64,000 nucleotides of DNA from Paenibacillus sp. YYML68 (GCF_027923405.1 NZ_BQYI01000001.1:4724501-4788500); one strand, 5' to 3'; counted from the first letter of the stretch, positions 1 to 9,391 are shown. The notes: a model not told the origin generated them from the sequence alone. Made by a program: numbers and translations.

Positions 1-2
1 AC

Positions 3-860
3 TATACGTATTATGAGGGCGAGTTTGAGGAAGGGCGCATGACGGGGTCGGGTACTTTTTATAACGAGGATAAGAAGAAGCTGTATGAGGGGGACGTGCA
101 GGACGGCAAGCGGAACGGACGCGGCAAGCTGTACGAGAACGGACTGCTCATCTATGATGGCGAATGGTCGCACGATCAGGAGAGCGGCATCGGACGTAAA
201 TATGCGTATGGCAAGTCGCACACCGGCGCCGAATTCGAGGGCAGCTCCACCCTGCTCATGTATGAGGGCAAGTATGCGGGCGGCAAGCTAGTCGACCCTA
301 CGGCCGTCTACAAATATTACGGAGCGTTCGTGAATGGCGAGCCGAATGGACTCGGCTCTGTCATGCTGATGCACGATTATAAGAGCGATACGGGGCCGAA
401 GACGCTGGACCTCGAGCAAGGCACCGGCTATCTGGTGTATGAGGGCGAATTCAAGAGCGGTCTTCGCGAAGGCGCGGGCAAGCTGTATGCGAACAATATT
501 CTCATCTATGAGGGCAGCTTCAAGAACGGTATTCGTGCTGGCAAGGGCATTGCCTACATCGATGGCTGGCTGTACGAAGGGGAGTTCGTGGACGATCAGC
601 TCGAGGGCCTCGTGAAGGCGACCGACGCCTTCCGCACCGTACGCTTCGAGGGGCTGTACAAGAAGGGCAAGAAGAATGGCTACGGCAAGCTGTATTCGGA
701 GAACGGTCTGCTCGTCTATGAGGGAGAGTACAAGAACGGCCTCCGACACGGCTTCGGCAAGCTGTACAGCGCTGACGGCAAGACGGTGTATTACCAGGGC
801 GAATTCCGTGATGACAAGACGCTTAGCGAATATTTGAACAGCTTGAAGAACAGCCAATAA
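3..860 (+). CDS. MORN-repeat protein, 5' end missing
   Basis: The reading frame is open from the window's left edge, and the residues before the first ATG (at 39) already have the repeat pattern (YYEGEFEEGR), so the true start lies upstream. The protein is built of MORN-like repeats of about 20-25 residues with the core Y-E-G-E/S-F-K-N-G-x-x-x-G-x-G-K-L-Y. At least eight are visible, some separated by longer insertions. MORN repeats form beta-hairpin ladders that bind lipids or proteins; no catalytic domain is visible. The next gene begins 10 bases downstream with its own AAGGAGG, so the two are probably co-transcribed and this may be a surface or envelope-associated protein. The family is clear, the function is not. 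Confidence 0.85.
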   Translation, partial: YTYYEGEFEEGRMTGSGTFYNEDKKKLYEGDVQDGKRNGRGKLYENGLLIYDGEWSHDQESGIGRKYAYGKSHTGAEFEGSSTLLMYEGKYAGGKLVDPTAVYKYYGAFVNGEPNGLGSVMLMHDYKSDTGPKTLDLEQGTGYLVYEGEFKSGLREGAGKLYANNILIYEGSFKNGIRAGKGIAYIDGWLYEGEFVDDQLEGLVKATDAFRTVRFEGLYKKGKKNGYGKLYSENGLLVYEGEYKNGLRHGFGKLYSADGKTVYYQGEFRDDKTLSEYLNSLKNSQ

Positions 861-870
861 GGAGGCTCGA

Positions 871-2826
871 ATGAGGACATTCCGACACGCAGTACCTGTA
901 TGGCTCATGCTTGTCCTGCTGCTTGCAGCGGGCCTCAGCGATATGGCGGGCAGCTCCCGAGCGGAGGCGGCAGTCGACGGAGGCGCAGCATACACGGTGA
1001 GCTCGGCCACCTACAGCACGCGACTGTCACAGCTGAACGTGTATCCGGCTGCAGGGGCGATCAGCTTCCACCCGGACACACTCGTCTATTCGACAACGGT
1101 CCCCCATGCCACATCGACGATCCGACTGCTGCCTCTGCTCGAGGATGAGACGGCGGTGCTGGAGATTAATGCCCGTATCATGAAGACCGGGGAAAATTAC
1201 GACGGCTCGCTCAGCGTCGGCCCGAATGTATTCACGCTGACTGTGACAGCGGCGAACAAGCAGTACCGCACCTATACCGTAACCGTACATCGGGAGCAAG
1301 GCTCGACGGAGAGTCATCTCCGCTCGCTGACGTTCAGCACGGGCAGATTGTACCCGTCGTTCAGCTCGGACGAGACGAGCTACACGCTCTACGTTGAGCA
1401 CCCGATTAAGACGGTCTATATGTCTGCGCTACTGGTCGATTCGAAGGCGACCCTGACGTACAACGGGTCAAAATTTCCCGAGGGCGTGTCTGTCTATAAC
1501 GCGAAGCCTCTCGAGCCGGACAAGCCTGTGCTGTTCGACATCGTCGTTACGGCCGAGCACGGCAATACGAGGACGTACTCCGTTGTAATGAAGCGAGCGG
1601 CCTTGACGACGATCCCGACTCCGCGTGGGAGCGGCGGCTTCTATGAGATGATGCCGGTGACACGCGGGGTCACCGAGGTGACGAAGGAACGGTTCGGCCG
1701 TTCGGAGCTTACGATCGAGGTACCGCTTGACCCATACCGCGACGAGCTGGAGGACAAGAAGAAGACGGGTGTGATTCAGCTCGATGCCGTCAGTCACACG
1801 CCGCAGAGCCGGTATGACGTCAAGCTGCTGCCAGCGCTGTGGAAGAAGACGGCTGATACGGGCAAAACGCTGCAGCTTCAGACGCACGAGTTCGATCTGA
1901 CGTTATCGCCTAGACCATTGCCTGCTGGAGCGGACGACACCGGCGTATTGCTCTCCATCGAAGCCGTAGCTGCCGAGCAGATGGCCGAGTGGGCGAGCAT
2001 ACCTCCCTCTGTGGACGATGCGGCAGCCGCCTACAGGCTGTCTCTCGATTCGTTCGGCGAGCATGACGCCACATGGAGCAAGCCGCTCGCCTTCTCCTTC
2101 AAGCTGTCGCATAAGCAGATAAGTCAAGCTGGACGTCTTGCAGCTTATCGGTACGACGAAGGCGGGCGCAGCTGGACGTTCGTCGGCGGCCAGCTTACGA
2201 CGGGCAACCGGTTCGAGGTCGAGCTGACCTCGCCGGGGTTAATCGCCATCGTCGAGGACGAGCGTTCGTTCAGCGATACGGCTGGACATTGGGCGGAGGG
2301 AATTATCGCCGAGCTGACGACAAGACGCATCGCCAGCGGCGTCGGTGAAGGCCGCTTCGCGCCGGACACGCCTGTGACGCGAGCAGAGTTCGCGTCGATG
2401 CTGGCTCGTGCGCTGGAGCTCACGAGCAGCGGTCCGGTGCCGTTCACTGACGTGCCTGCGGATGCGTGGTACCGCGACGATCTGGGCAAAGCTGTCGCGG
2501 CGAAGCTGATCGAGGGCGTGAGCGAGTCGAGCTTCCAGCCGGGCGAGACGATCAAGCGCGAGCAGATGGCCGCCATGCTGATGCGGGCGCACAGCCTGCG
2601 AACAGGCATTCGGCAGGATGATATTTTGTTGCCTGCGAAGCTTACGTTCGCGGATGAGTCATCGGCTTCCGCATGGGCGGTGCGCAGCATCCGGCTTGTC
2701 GAAGCTGTAGGTATCATGAACGGTGCAGCAGGCGGAGCGTTCCTGCCCCAGCATACCGCGACGCGCGCGGAGGCTGTCGCTGTCGTGTACCGACTGATGA
2801 ACCTGCACGTTCCAGCGAAGTCGTAA
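871..2826 (+). CDS. Secreted cadherin-like / SLH-domain surface protein
   Basis: 651 residues. The first 30 or so form a signal peptide (Arg near the start, a Leu/Val-rich core, an Ala-x-Ala-type end near SSRAEA). Two cadherin-like beta-sandwich domains follow at about 50-145 and 150-245, with the typical 'FSPDTLVYSTTV' and 'YRTYTVTVHR' strands. A less defined beta-rich middle part leads to three SLH domains at about 470-650 (FSDTAGHWAEGIIAEL; FTDVPADAWYRDDL; FADESSASAWAVRSI, each followed by an FxPxxxxTRAE-like segment). SLH triplets bind pyruvylated secondary cell-wall polymer, so the protein should sit on the cell surface. The ATG is preceded by AAGGAGGCTCGA. It lies in an apparent operon with the MORN protein and is closed by a strong terminator. 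Confidence 0.88.
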   Translation: MRTFRHAVPVWLMLVLLLAAGLSDMAGSSRAEAAVDGGAAYTVSSATYSTRLSQLNVYPAAGAISFHPDTLVYSTTVPHATSTIRLLPLLEDETAVLEINARIMKTGENYDGSLSVGPNVFTLTVTAANKQYRTYTVTVHREQGSTESHLRSLTFSTGRLYPSFSSDETSYTLYVEHPIKTVYMSALLVDSKATLTYNGSKFPEGVSVYNAKPLEPDKPVLFDIVVTAEHGNTRTYSVVMKRAALTTIPTPRGSGGFYEMMPVTRGVTEVTKERFGRSELTIEVPLDPYRDELEDKKKTGVIQLDAVSHTPQSRYDVKLLPALWKKTADTGKTLQLQTHEFDLTLSPRPLPAGADDTGVLLSIEAVAAEQMAEWASIPPSVDDAAAAYRLSLDSFGEHDATWSKPLAFSFKLSHKQISQAGRLAAYRYDEGGRSWTFVGGQLTTGNRFEVELTSPGLIAIVEDERSFSDTAGHWAEGIIAELTTRRIASGVGEGRFAPDTPVTRAEFASMLARALELTSSGPVPFTDVPADAWYRDDLGKAVAAKLIEGVSESSFQPGETIKREQMAAMLMRAHSLRTGIRQDDILLPAKLTFADESSASAWAVRSIRLVEAVGIMNGAAGGAFLPQHTATRAEAVAVVYRLMNLHVPAKS

Positions 2827-2833
2827 GTCGAGG

Positions 2834-2863
2834 AAGGCCGCTCATCTGGTGATGAGCGGCCTT
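2834..2863 (+). terminator. Intrinsic terminator after the SLH gene
   Basis: A perfect 13-bp stem (AAGGCCGCTCATC / GATGAGCGGCCTT) with a TGGT loop starts 8 bases after the stop codon. The following T-rich stretch is short. Confidence 0.8.
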
Positions 2864-2952
2864 CTGCTTGTTCACGAGACGAATCATCATGGATCACGAT
2901 TGTTTCTTGCTGGCTAAAATCTGAACTTCCACTTCCATCTCTTCCCTTTTTT

Positions 2953-2990
2953 TATATCGCATATGATATATTTATATCACTGAAGATATA
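2953..2990. promoter_or_regulatory. AT-rich palindromes, candidate operator/promoter
   Basis: This contains GATATATTTATATC (a perfect palindrome, 2965-2978) next to the near-palindrome TATATCGCATATGATATA (2953-2970), with another GATATA half at about 2985. Clustered inverted repeats of this kind just upstream of an XRE-regulated locus fit an autoregulatory operator. This is inferred from position and symmetry only. Confidence 0.35.
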
Positions 2991-3040
2991 AATTCGACTC
3001 CTTGAAAACTGAATAAGCAAATAGAGAAAGGTTGTTCGCT

Positions 3041-3091
3041 ATGGAAGCGGTATTCTACGAAACAGCCAAAGGAAAAAAGGAGGTGATAGGT
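3041..3091 (+). pseudogene. HigB/Gp49-like toxin N-terminal remnant
   Basis: An ATG at 3041 with a weak upstream AGAAAGG opens a frame reading MEAVFYETAKGKKEVIG, which then runs in frame straight into the antitoxin at 3092. The 'VFYETAKGKxxV' sequence matches the usual N-terminus of HigB/RelE-type phage Gp49-like toxins. The rest of the roughly 110-residue toxin is missing, which fits an internal deletion joining the toxin start to the antitoxin start. Only about 15 residues carry the similarity, so the assignment is moderate. Confidence 0.45.
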
Positions 3092-3400
3092 ATGGACAAC
3101 AAAAGGGTGCCAAGGAAATGGGGTGACCTCCCGATCACTTCCCTTACAGCTGTTGAAAAAGAAGCCATATCGAACATGGCAAGATTGGTTAATGAAATCA
3201 CGAATAGGCGAAAACAACTCGGATTGACGCAACAGCAGGTTTCTGAGCGTGCTGGAATCACCCAAGCGCAGGTTGCGCGACTTGAGAATTCACATTCGGT
3301 TCCTTCCATGGAAACGGTGATGAAGGTTGCAATCGCACTAGGTTTGAAGATCGGTTTCGAGGAAGCCGCCGCGGCGCAAACTAATTTGAGTTACGTTTAA
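3092..3400 (+). CDS. higA: XRE-family HigA-like antitoxin
   Basis: 102 residues starting at the ATG at 3092, chosen because AAGGAGGTG ends about 6 bases upstream; the frame is also open upstream into a toxin remnant. A Cro/C1-type helix-turn-helix occupies about residues 35-90 (RRKQLGLTQQQVSERAGITQ...QVARLENSHSVPSMETVMKVAIALGLKI), the layout of HigA antitoxins of HigBA modules: DNA binding and autorepression, plus toxin neutralisation. With the toxin reduced to a short N-terminal fragment, this is probably an orphan antitoxin or free-standing repressor. A strong terminator follows. Confidence 0.75.
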   Translation: MDNKRVPRKWGDLPITSLTAVEKEAISNMARLVNEITNRRKQLGLTQQQVSERAGITQAQVARLENSHSVPSMETVMKVAIALGLKIGFEEAAAAQTNLSYV

Positions 3401-3431
3401 TGTTAAGTGGTTGCTCTTCCATAGCAAATTC

Positions 3432-3452
3432 AGAGGGCCATATAGGCCCTCT
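3432..3452 (+). terminator. Intrinsic terminator after the XRE gene
   Basis: The stem AGAGGGCC / GGCCCTCT with a 5-base loop is followed by an uninterrupted run of eight T residues, a textbook Rho-independent terminator. Confidence 0.92.
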
Positions 3453-3556
3453 TTTTTTTCGTTTCCATCCTCTTTCTTGGCGTCCATTTGCCTGTTTGAT
3501 ACGCCGAAGTTCGCAGTCTCTCTCTTAAGCGGATACGTCACCTTACTTAGCCCCTA

Positions 3557-5809
3557 TCAAGCAGGCGCAAGCGGCGGAGTACCGGCTCGCTCGAGCGAAC
3601 CTTCATCTGCCGCAACAGCCTCATCTCCGCCGCCGACTCCTGTGCTGCCGCCGGACTGCAGCTGATACATCCGGTAATACTTGCCCTGAAGCTTCATCAG
3701 CTCCTCGTGATTGCCTCGCTCCGCAATACGTCCCTGATGAAGCACAAGTATGTGATCCGCCTCGCGGATCGTAGACAGCCGGTGAGCGATGACGAACGTC
3801 GTTCTACCTGCGCTGACGACGCGCAGCGCCTGTTGGATCAAGCTCTCCGTCTCGCTGTCGATGCTGGCCGTCGCCTCATCTAGGATGAGAATCGCAGGAT
3901 TAAACGCCAGCGCCCTCGCGAACGAGATGAGCTGCCGCTGCCCTGCGGACAGCGTGCTGCCCCGTTCAATAACAGGCTCGTCATAGCCGCCAGGCAGCCG
4001 CTCGATGAACGAGGCGGCACCCACATCGGTAAGTGCCTTACGCACTTGATCCTGCGTAATGCTAGTATTGTACAGGCTGACGTTGAACTTAATGTCACCC
4101 GCGAACAGGAACGGGTCCTGTAGCACGATGCCCATATGCTTGCGCAGCGCCTGCTTCGACATCTCACGGATGTCCTGTCCGTCTATCGTAATCGTTCCGT
4201 CCGTCGGCTCATAGAAGCCGAGCAGCAGGTTCATGATCGAGCTCTTGCCCGAGCCGGTATGCCCGACAAGCGCAATCGTCTCACCCTGCTTCGCCTCGAA
4301 CGATATGCTCTGAAGCACAGGCTCCCCCGCCTTGTAGCCGAACGATACGTCGCGGAAGACGATATGCCCTTGCGGTCGATCTACCTGCTGCTCCTCCGCA
4401 ACGTCGACACCGGGCTCATCCAGCAGGTGAAACACTTTCTCAGCCGATACAACCGCCCGCTGTGCATTCAGCAGCTGATCGAATATGCCGATAATCGGCT
4501 GGAAGAACCGTCCGAGATAGTCAATATACGCATAGAACACACCGAACGAGATGGCCGTCTGCAGCGACTGACCCCCGAAGTGCCAGATCGTGACGGCAGT
4601 GAACAAGGCTCCGATCAGTCCGGTAAAATTACGGGACGACAGCGAGAACACGCGCATGTTCTTAATATTGCTCGTGTACCGATCCTCGTTCAGCACCTCG
4701 AACTCGCGCATCCGACGCTTCTCCTGCCGGAACGCCTGCAGGACGGGCATGACAGCGATCGATTCGCTGATCATCGCATTCATATCGCTGAGTCGCGCCC
4801 GCATGACGGATACATATTTCCTCGTATATTTCAGATGGACATACATGACGACCGTGAACAACGGAATGAATACGAGCGTAATAAGCGCAAGCTGCACATC
4901 GAGAATGAACAGCGCGACATAGATGCCGAGCAGCTGCACCGCGCTGACGACGAACGTCGCCATGAAGCTCATGAACAGGTCGCGCACCGCCTCTGTATCG
5001 TTCGAGATACGCGACACGACCTGTCCGATCGGCGTATTGTCGAAGTAGCGGATCGGAATACGCTGGATGTGCTGCATCAGCTCATTGCGCATCTGCTGAA
5101 TGATGCGTACCGCCGTCGCCTGAAGCATATACGACTGCGTGTAATGCAGCACACCGCCTACGACCAAGAGGCCGACGAACAGTCCAATCAAGCCCAGCAC
5201 AGGCTTCATATCGTGCGCATAGAACATCGCGGTCTCCGTCCCTGTCAGCCTGCGGGCAGGAATCTCGCTCTCACCGCTTCCCGGAGCGTTCGTTCTAATA
5301 ACAACGTCTGCGCCAGACTGCTCGACCGCACCTACACGATCCTCACTGCCTGTAACGCCTGCACTGCCCGCACCTGCAGATACCGTCCAAGACGGCTGCT
5401 GCTCCGGAATGTCACCCGTAGTCAGATACAGACCCCGATCCAGCTGAATGATACGGGCCGGCTCCCCTTGCTCGAACGGGTCGCGCTCGAGCACCTTCCC
5501 CTTCGTGTAAGCCTCCATCCAATCATCTCGTACAAAACGCATCCCGTTAAAGGCAATAACCGGCACGTCCGCTGGCAGCACCTCAGAAGCGCTGAAGGAC
5601 TTCCACGGCTTCGAGATGGCGCCAATGTGCCGATCGATCAACGTCTTCATTATGTAGGGTCCTGCGAGGTCGGCCGCAACGGCCAGAGCCAATACGAGAA
5701 TTGCGGCCACAATCCGCAGCTTGAAGGCTAGCGCATAATGCAGAAGTCTGCGCAATACCGGCACCCTCTGCGACTCGTTCAGTTCTTGTGAAGCGTCACC
5801 TTGAGACAA
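3557..5809 (-). CDS. yheH: ABC exporter, catalytic half (YheH/BmrD-like)
   Basis: 750 residues, TTG start at 5809 behind AAGGGGG. It is a type IV ABC exporter half-transporter: a transmembrane domain (about 20-440) and a nucleotide-binding domain (about 490-720) with Walker A GHTGSGKSS, signature LSAGQ, and Walker B ILILDEATAS with the catalytic Glu intact. An unusually long extracytoplasmic segment of about 140 residues lies between the first two membrane helices, as in B. subtilis YheH/BmrD but longer. With the gene just upstream it should form an asymmetric heterodimer exporting hydrophobic or antibiotic compounds. The C-terminal tail is Gly/Ala-rich and not conserved. The family is certain; the substrate is unknown. 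Confidence 0.9.
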   Translation of the reverse strand: MSQGDASQELNESQRVPVLRRLLHYALAFKLRIVAAILVLALAVAADLAGPYIMKTLIDRHIGAISKPWKSFSASEVLPADVPVIAFNGMRFVRDDWMEAYTKGKVLERDPFEQGEPARIIQLDRGLYLTTGDIPEQQPSWTVSAGAGSAGVTGSEDRVGAVEQSGADVVIRTNAPGSGESEIPARRLTGTETAMFYAHDMKPVLGLIGLFVGLLVVGGVLHYTQSYMLQATAVRIIQQMRNELMQHIQRIPIRYFDNTPIGQVVSRISNDTEAVRDLFMSFMATFVVSAVQLLGIYVALFILDVQLALITLVFIPLFTVVMYVHLKYTRKYVSVMRARLSDMNAMISESIAVMPVLQAFRQEKRRMREFEVLNEDRYTSNIKNMRVFSLSSRNFTGLIGALFTAVTIWHFGGQSLQTAISFGVFYAYIDYLGRFFQPIIGIFDQLLNAQRAVVSAEKVFHLLDEPGVDVAEEQQVDRPQGHIVFRDVSFGYKAGEPVLQSISFEAKQGETIALVGHTGSGKSSIMNLLLGFYEPTDGTITIDGQDIREMSKQALRKHMGIVLQDPFLFAGDIKFNVSLYNTSITQDQVRKALTDVGAASFIERLPGGYDEPVIERGSTLSAGQRQLISFARALAFNPAILILDEATASIDSETESLIQQALRVVSAGRTTFVIAHRLSTIREADHILVLHQGRIAERGNHEELMKLQGKYYRMYQLQSGGSTGVGGGDEAVAADEGSLERAGTPPLAPA

Positions 5810-5888
5810 TCTTCTTCCCCCTTAAATAACAGGCTCCGAGGTTACTCGGGTTCTGATCTGGCAAGCCTCGAATGAGTCGAAGCACCGT

Positions 5889-7640
5889 CTACGCAGATGC
5901 ATCCATTAGATGCGCCTCCAACTGCTGGCGCTCGAACTGCTCCCGATACCAGCCACCCAGCAGCATCAGCTGCTCGTGCGTGCCTTCCTCCACTATGCGG
6001 CCGTTGTCCAGAACGACGATCCAGTCGGCATGTGCGATGCCGGACAATCGGTGCGTCGCGATCAGCGTCGTCTTGCCCGCCCGCTCTCTGCGCAGATGGC
6101 CGATAATCGCACTCTCCGTGCGCGCATCGACCGCTGACAGCGAATCGTCGAGCAGCAGGACGTCCGGATTCGTCAGCAGCGCTCTCGCGATGCTGACGCG
6201 CTGCTTCTGCCCGCCTGACAGCATGACACCGTTCTCCCCAACGATTGTGGCTAAGCCGCTCGGAAGCTGCTGCACGTCCGCCTCGAAGGCCGCCATCTCA
6301 ATGACACGGCGAATGCTCGCCTCGGAGGCGTCCGGTACGCCGAGCGCGATATTGTCGCGGATCGACTTGGACAGCAGCAGATGCTCCTGAGGCACATAGC
6401 CGATCCACCCTCGCACCGCCTCCACCGAGATCGACTCGATCGGAGTACCGGAGATCAACAGCTCGCCGCTCGTAATCGGATAAAAGCGAAGCAGCTGCTT
6501 CAGCAGCGTCGACTTCCCGCTGCCGGTCCGCCCGACGATGCCGATCGTCTGTCCCTGCACGATGTGCAGCGTTACTCCGCTCAAGCTATCCGTCTCCGAG
6601 CCCGGATAACGGAAGGTCAGCTGGCGCAGCTCGATCGACTCGGGCTTCACTACAGCTACAGGCTGCTCCGGCTCAGACACATCAGCCTGCTGCTCGAAGC
6701 TGCGGCTCAGACGGTCTACCGAGGCCGTGCCGCGCTGCAGCACGTTGATGAATTCGCCGAAGGCGATCATCGGCCAGATCAGCATGCCGAGGTATATATT
6801 GAACGTAATAAGCTGCCCCAGCGTCAGCTCGTTGTACATCACCTGATACGCGCCGAAGCCGTTGCCAATCGCGAAGCTGAGTCCGACGACCAGCGAGATC
6901 GCTGGATGGAACATCGCGTTGATGACGGCGACCTGGCGATTTTTCTCCATCACATCGGCAGTTACCTTCTCGAAGGAAGCAAGGTCATGCGACTCCTGCA
7001 CATAGGAACGGATCACTCGCATGCCCGAGATCGACTCGAGCGCCTGATCGTTCATCTTGCCGAAGGCCGTCTGCGCGGCGACGAAGCGCTTGCGCATCCG
7101 CTTGCCGAGCATGCTGATCGCAAGCGTCACGAACGGCAGTGGGATGAGCGCAAGCACCATCAGCTTCCAGCTAATGAGCGTAATCATCGTCACAATGACG
7201 ACGACGGTGCCGACGATCGTGTTAACGAGCGTCATGACGCCGTAACCGGCCGTCTGTCCGATCGCCACGATGTCGTTCGTCGCGAGCGCCATCAGCTCGC
7301 CTGTGCTGTTGCGATTGAAGAACGACGGCGTCATCCGCATCAGATGCCCGAGCAGCCTGCTTCTCAGCATTCGCTCCAGCAAGGACGAGTTGCCGAACAG
7401 CGTCGTAATCCAGATGTACGTCAAGCCATACAGCAGCAGCGCCAGTCCGACGAGCTTCCAGACGCTCTCCCGCAGCTGCGCCTCGGTCAACGCGCCCGTT
7501 CGAATCTGATCAATGACCGACCCGATCATCTGAGGCGGTACAATATTGAGCAAGCTTACAGTCGTCATCAACACGATCGCAATGGAGTACATCAGCCACC
7601 GCTGCCGGAAATACCAGGACAGCTGTCGAATAAAGCCCAT
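5889..7640 (-). CDS. yheI: ABC exporter, degenerate half (YheI/BmrC-like)
   Basis: 583 residues, ATG start preceded by GGGAGG. A six-helix transmembrane domain (about 15-310) is fused to a nucleotide-binding domain (about 335-570) with Walker A GRTGSGKST and signature LSGGQ. Walker B reads VLLLDDSLSAVD, with Asp where the catalytic Glu normally stands. One non-canonical ATP site is the hallmark of heterodimeric exporters such as BmrC/BmrD, and length and gene order match that pair (585-residue member first). The partner follows after 79 bases on the same strand. The dimer should work as an ATP-driven efflux pump in the cytoplasmic membrane. Confidence 0.92.
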   Translation of the reverse strand: MGFIRQLSWYFRQRWLMYSIAIVLMTTVSLLNIVPPQMIGSVIDQIRTGALTEAQLRESVWKLVGLALLLYGLTYIWITTLFGNSSLLERMLRSRLLGHLMRMTPSFFNRNSTGELMALATNDIVAIGQTAGYGVMTLVNTIVGTVVVIVTMITLISWKLMVLALIPLPFVTLAISMLGKRMRKRFVAAQTAFGKMNDQALESISGMRVIRSYVQESHDLASFEKVTADVMEKNRQVAVINAMFHPAISLVVGLSFAIGNGFGAYQVMYNELTLGQLITFNIYLGMLIWPMIAFGEFINVLQRGTASVDRLSRSFEQQADVSEPEQPVAVVKPESIELRQLTFRYPGSETDSLSGVTLHIVQGQTIGIVGRTGSGKSTLLKQLLRFYPITSGELLISGTPIESISVEAVRGWIGYVPQEHLLLSKSIRDNIALGVPDASEASIRRVIEMAAFEADVQQLPSGLATIVGENGVMLSGGQKQRVSIARALLTNPDVLLLDDSLSAVDARTESAIIGHLRRERAGKTTLIATHRLSGIAHADWIVVLDNGRIVEEGTHEQLMLLGGWYREQFERQQLEAHLMDASA

Positions 7641-7816
7641 CTTCTACACTTCGCCTCCCACACGATTCACAGCTGTATCGCCAGCCTGAATAGGTACATT
7701 TGTTCGCACCCTTCTACAATACCATATTGTGGAACGATTGCCATAGGAAAATTTGATTATAATGGACTTTCTTAAAAAAAGTTTAGAAATGGAAGGTCAC
7801 CCTGCTCTCCCAGCAC

Positions 7817-8602
7817 TTATATCGCCTGCCCCTCCAAGCCAAGCCTGCAGTCAGGTCGGAGCTCACACCGATCACACTTCGGATCACTGCCGCAAATATG
7901 GGCATAATCGACCGCACAATACAGCCACATGAGGTTATCCAAATACGTAAGGCTCACCCCGGCTTCCATCGCTAGAGCGCGCATCACATCGACAGCTTCA
8001 GCCTCCGTGGGATGGCCGCTGTGTAGCCTTAATCGCTCCTGACTGATGATGCGCCTAATATGTACATCCGGCTTGATCGCTTGAATGCCGACATTGCGTA
8101 AGTACTCGAGTGCGAGCGTGTAGCCGATCTGCTTCAGCTTGTACGTTCGCCCCCTGCCTAATTCCGATGCAATACGTTCCGGTACGTCACTTGTTACATA
8201 ATGCTCCAAGCTGCCATAAGCAGCCTCGATCTGCTCCAGTATGCGAATATTGTCATCCAGACTCGCCATCTGCTTATCAATCGCGCGGTTCCCGCACTTC
8301 AGCTCCTTCACCTTACGGGCCAGCATCGACTTGTCCGCTCGCTTAATCCGCTCGAGGTCGAAGCCATAGAATACGTCCGTCAGCCTGTCCATATTGTCGA
8401 TAATCGGACCCCAAGGCCTCTGGTTGCTCAGCATGGACAGTATAAGACCGCGGATATGCTCATCTCTAGTGAAGGCTTCCCCGCGATCTCTGCGCTCCGT
8501 TCTTACGACTTGCCCCAGCTGCGCGATCGCTGCATCCAGATCGTAGTCGATACGACGCAGCGTCGCCTTCATTCGTTGTACAAGCTCCTTGGCATGAATC
8601 AT
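7817..8602 (-). CDS. HhH-GPD DNA glycosylase with Fe-S cluster motif
   Basis: About 261 residues from the ATG at 8602, chosen because AGGAGGTG ends 12 bases upstream; a GTG at 8617 overlaps that site and is less likely. The C-terminus has four cysteines spaced C-x5-C-x2-C-x5-C (CGSDPKCDRCELRPDC), like the [4Fe-4S] loop of endonuclease III and MutY. The segment IKPDVHIRRI carries the conserved catalytic Asp region of the HhH-GPD fold. I did not find an obvious catalytic Lys, so the protein may be a monofunctional glycosylase or a diverged member. It starts just after the DUF554 gene and is probably co-transcribed with it. Confidence 0.75.
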   Translation of the reverse strand: MIHAKELVQRMKATLRRIDYDLDAAIAQLGQVVRTERRDRGEAFTRDEHIRGLILSMLSNQRPWGPIIDNMDRLTDVFYGFDLERIKRADKSMLARKVKELKCGNRAIDKQMASLDDNIRILEQIEAAYGSLEHYVTSDVPERIASELGRGRTYKLKQIGYTLALEYLRNVGIQAIKPDVHIRRIISQERLRLHSGHPTEAEAVDVMRALAMEAGVSLTYLDNLMWLYCAVDYAHICGSDPKCDRCELRPDCRLGLEGQAI

Positions 8603-8626
8603 GCTTCGTTGGTGCACCTCCTGTGC

Positions 8627-9391
8627 CTACGTATGGAGCCCCACCGCGGCGGCCGCCGCGACGAGCAGAGCTGGCAGCAGGTTCGCCACCTGTATGCGGC
8701 GCAGCTCCAAGATGTTGATGCCGATGCCGATAATGAGCACTCCGCCGACCGCCGTCACCTGCTGGATGATCGCCTCAAGCAGCGCGTCGTCGAGCATAGC
8801 GGCGATACCGGAAGCACCGAGCGCAATCGCCCCTTGGTAGATCAACACAGGTACCGCCGAGAACAGCACGCCGATGCCCATCGTCGTCGCGAATACGACG
8901 GACAACAGTCCGTCCATAACGCTTTTCGTATACAAAATGACATGATCCCCGCGCAGCCCGCCGTCCATCGATCCGATAATCGCCATCGCACCGATGCAGT
9001 AGATTAGCGTTGCGTTCACGAATGCGGCGGCGATTCTCCCTTGTGAATCGGTGGCTGGCCCCTGAGTCGATTGCCCGACCCGTCTGAGCCGACTGACTCT
9101 GATACGTGCAGACATCGCGTTCACGAGCCGCTCCAGCCCTTGTCCGGCCTGCTCCAGTCGACGCTCGATGCCGATCGCCTCACCGAGCAACCCTCCGATA
9201 ACAAGGCTCAAGACGATGAGCAGGAAGTTGTCCGACTTCAGCGCCATCGACACACCGAGCGCTAACAGCGCGAGGCCGATGCCCTGCATGAGCGTCCGCT
9301 TCATGCTCTCGCTCATTCGCCCGATCGCGACGCCGAGCAGACTGCCCGCGACGATCGCGGCTGCATTCACAATAGTTCCCCATAATGCCAT
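8627..9391 (-). CDS. DUF554 family membrane protein (YdfK/YqgA-like)
   Basis: 254 residues, highly hydrophobic, with about seven predicted membrane segments. The N-terminal 'LWGTIVNAAAIVAGSLLG' and the glycine-rich 'KSVMDGLLSVVFATTMGIG' segment are typical of the DUF554 (YdfK/YqgA) family. It is assumed to be a small-molecule transporter or channel; the substrate is not established. It ends 24 bases before the best start of the HhH glycosylase gene, so the two probably form an operon. Confidence 0.85.
   Translation of the reverse strand: MALWGTIVNAAAIVAGSLLGVAIGRMSESMKRTLMQGIGLALLALGVSMALKSDNFLLIVLSLVIGGLLGEAIGIERRLEQAGQGLERLVNAMSARIRVSRLRRVGQSTQGPATDSQGRIAAAFVNATLIYCIGAMAIIGSMDGGLRGDHVILYTKSVMDGLLSVVFATTMGIGVLFSAVPVLIYQGAIALGASGIAAMLDDALLEAIIQQVTAVGGVLIIGIGINILELRRIQVANLLPALLVAAAAAVGLHT

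Noticed and set aside
4136-7775. Long + strand open frames opposite the ABC exporter genes.
   Set aside because: These are antisense shadows of GC-rich genes, lacking ribosome sites and recognisable domains; the minus-strand frames carry complete ABC motifs.
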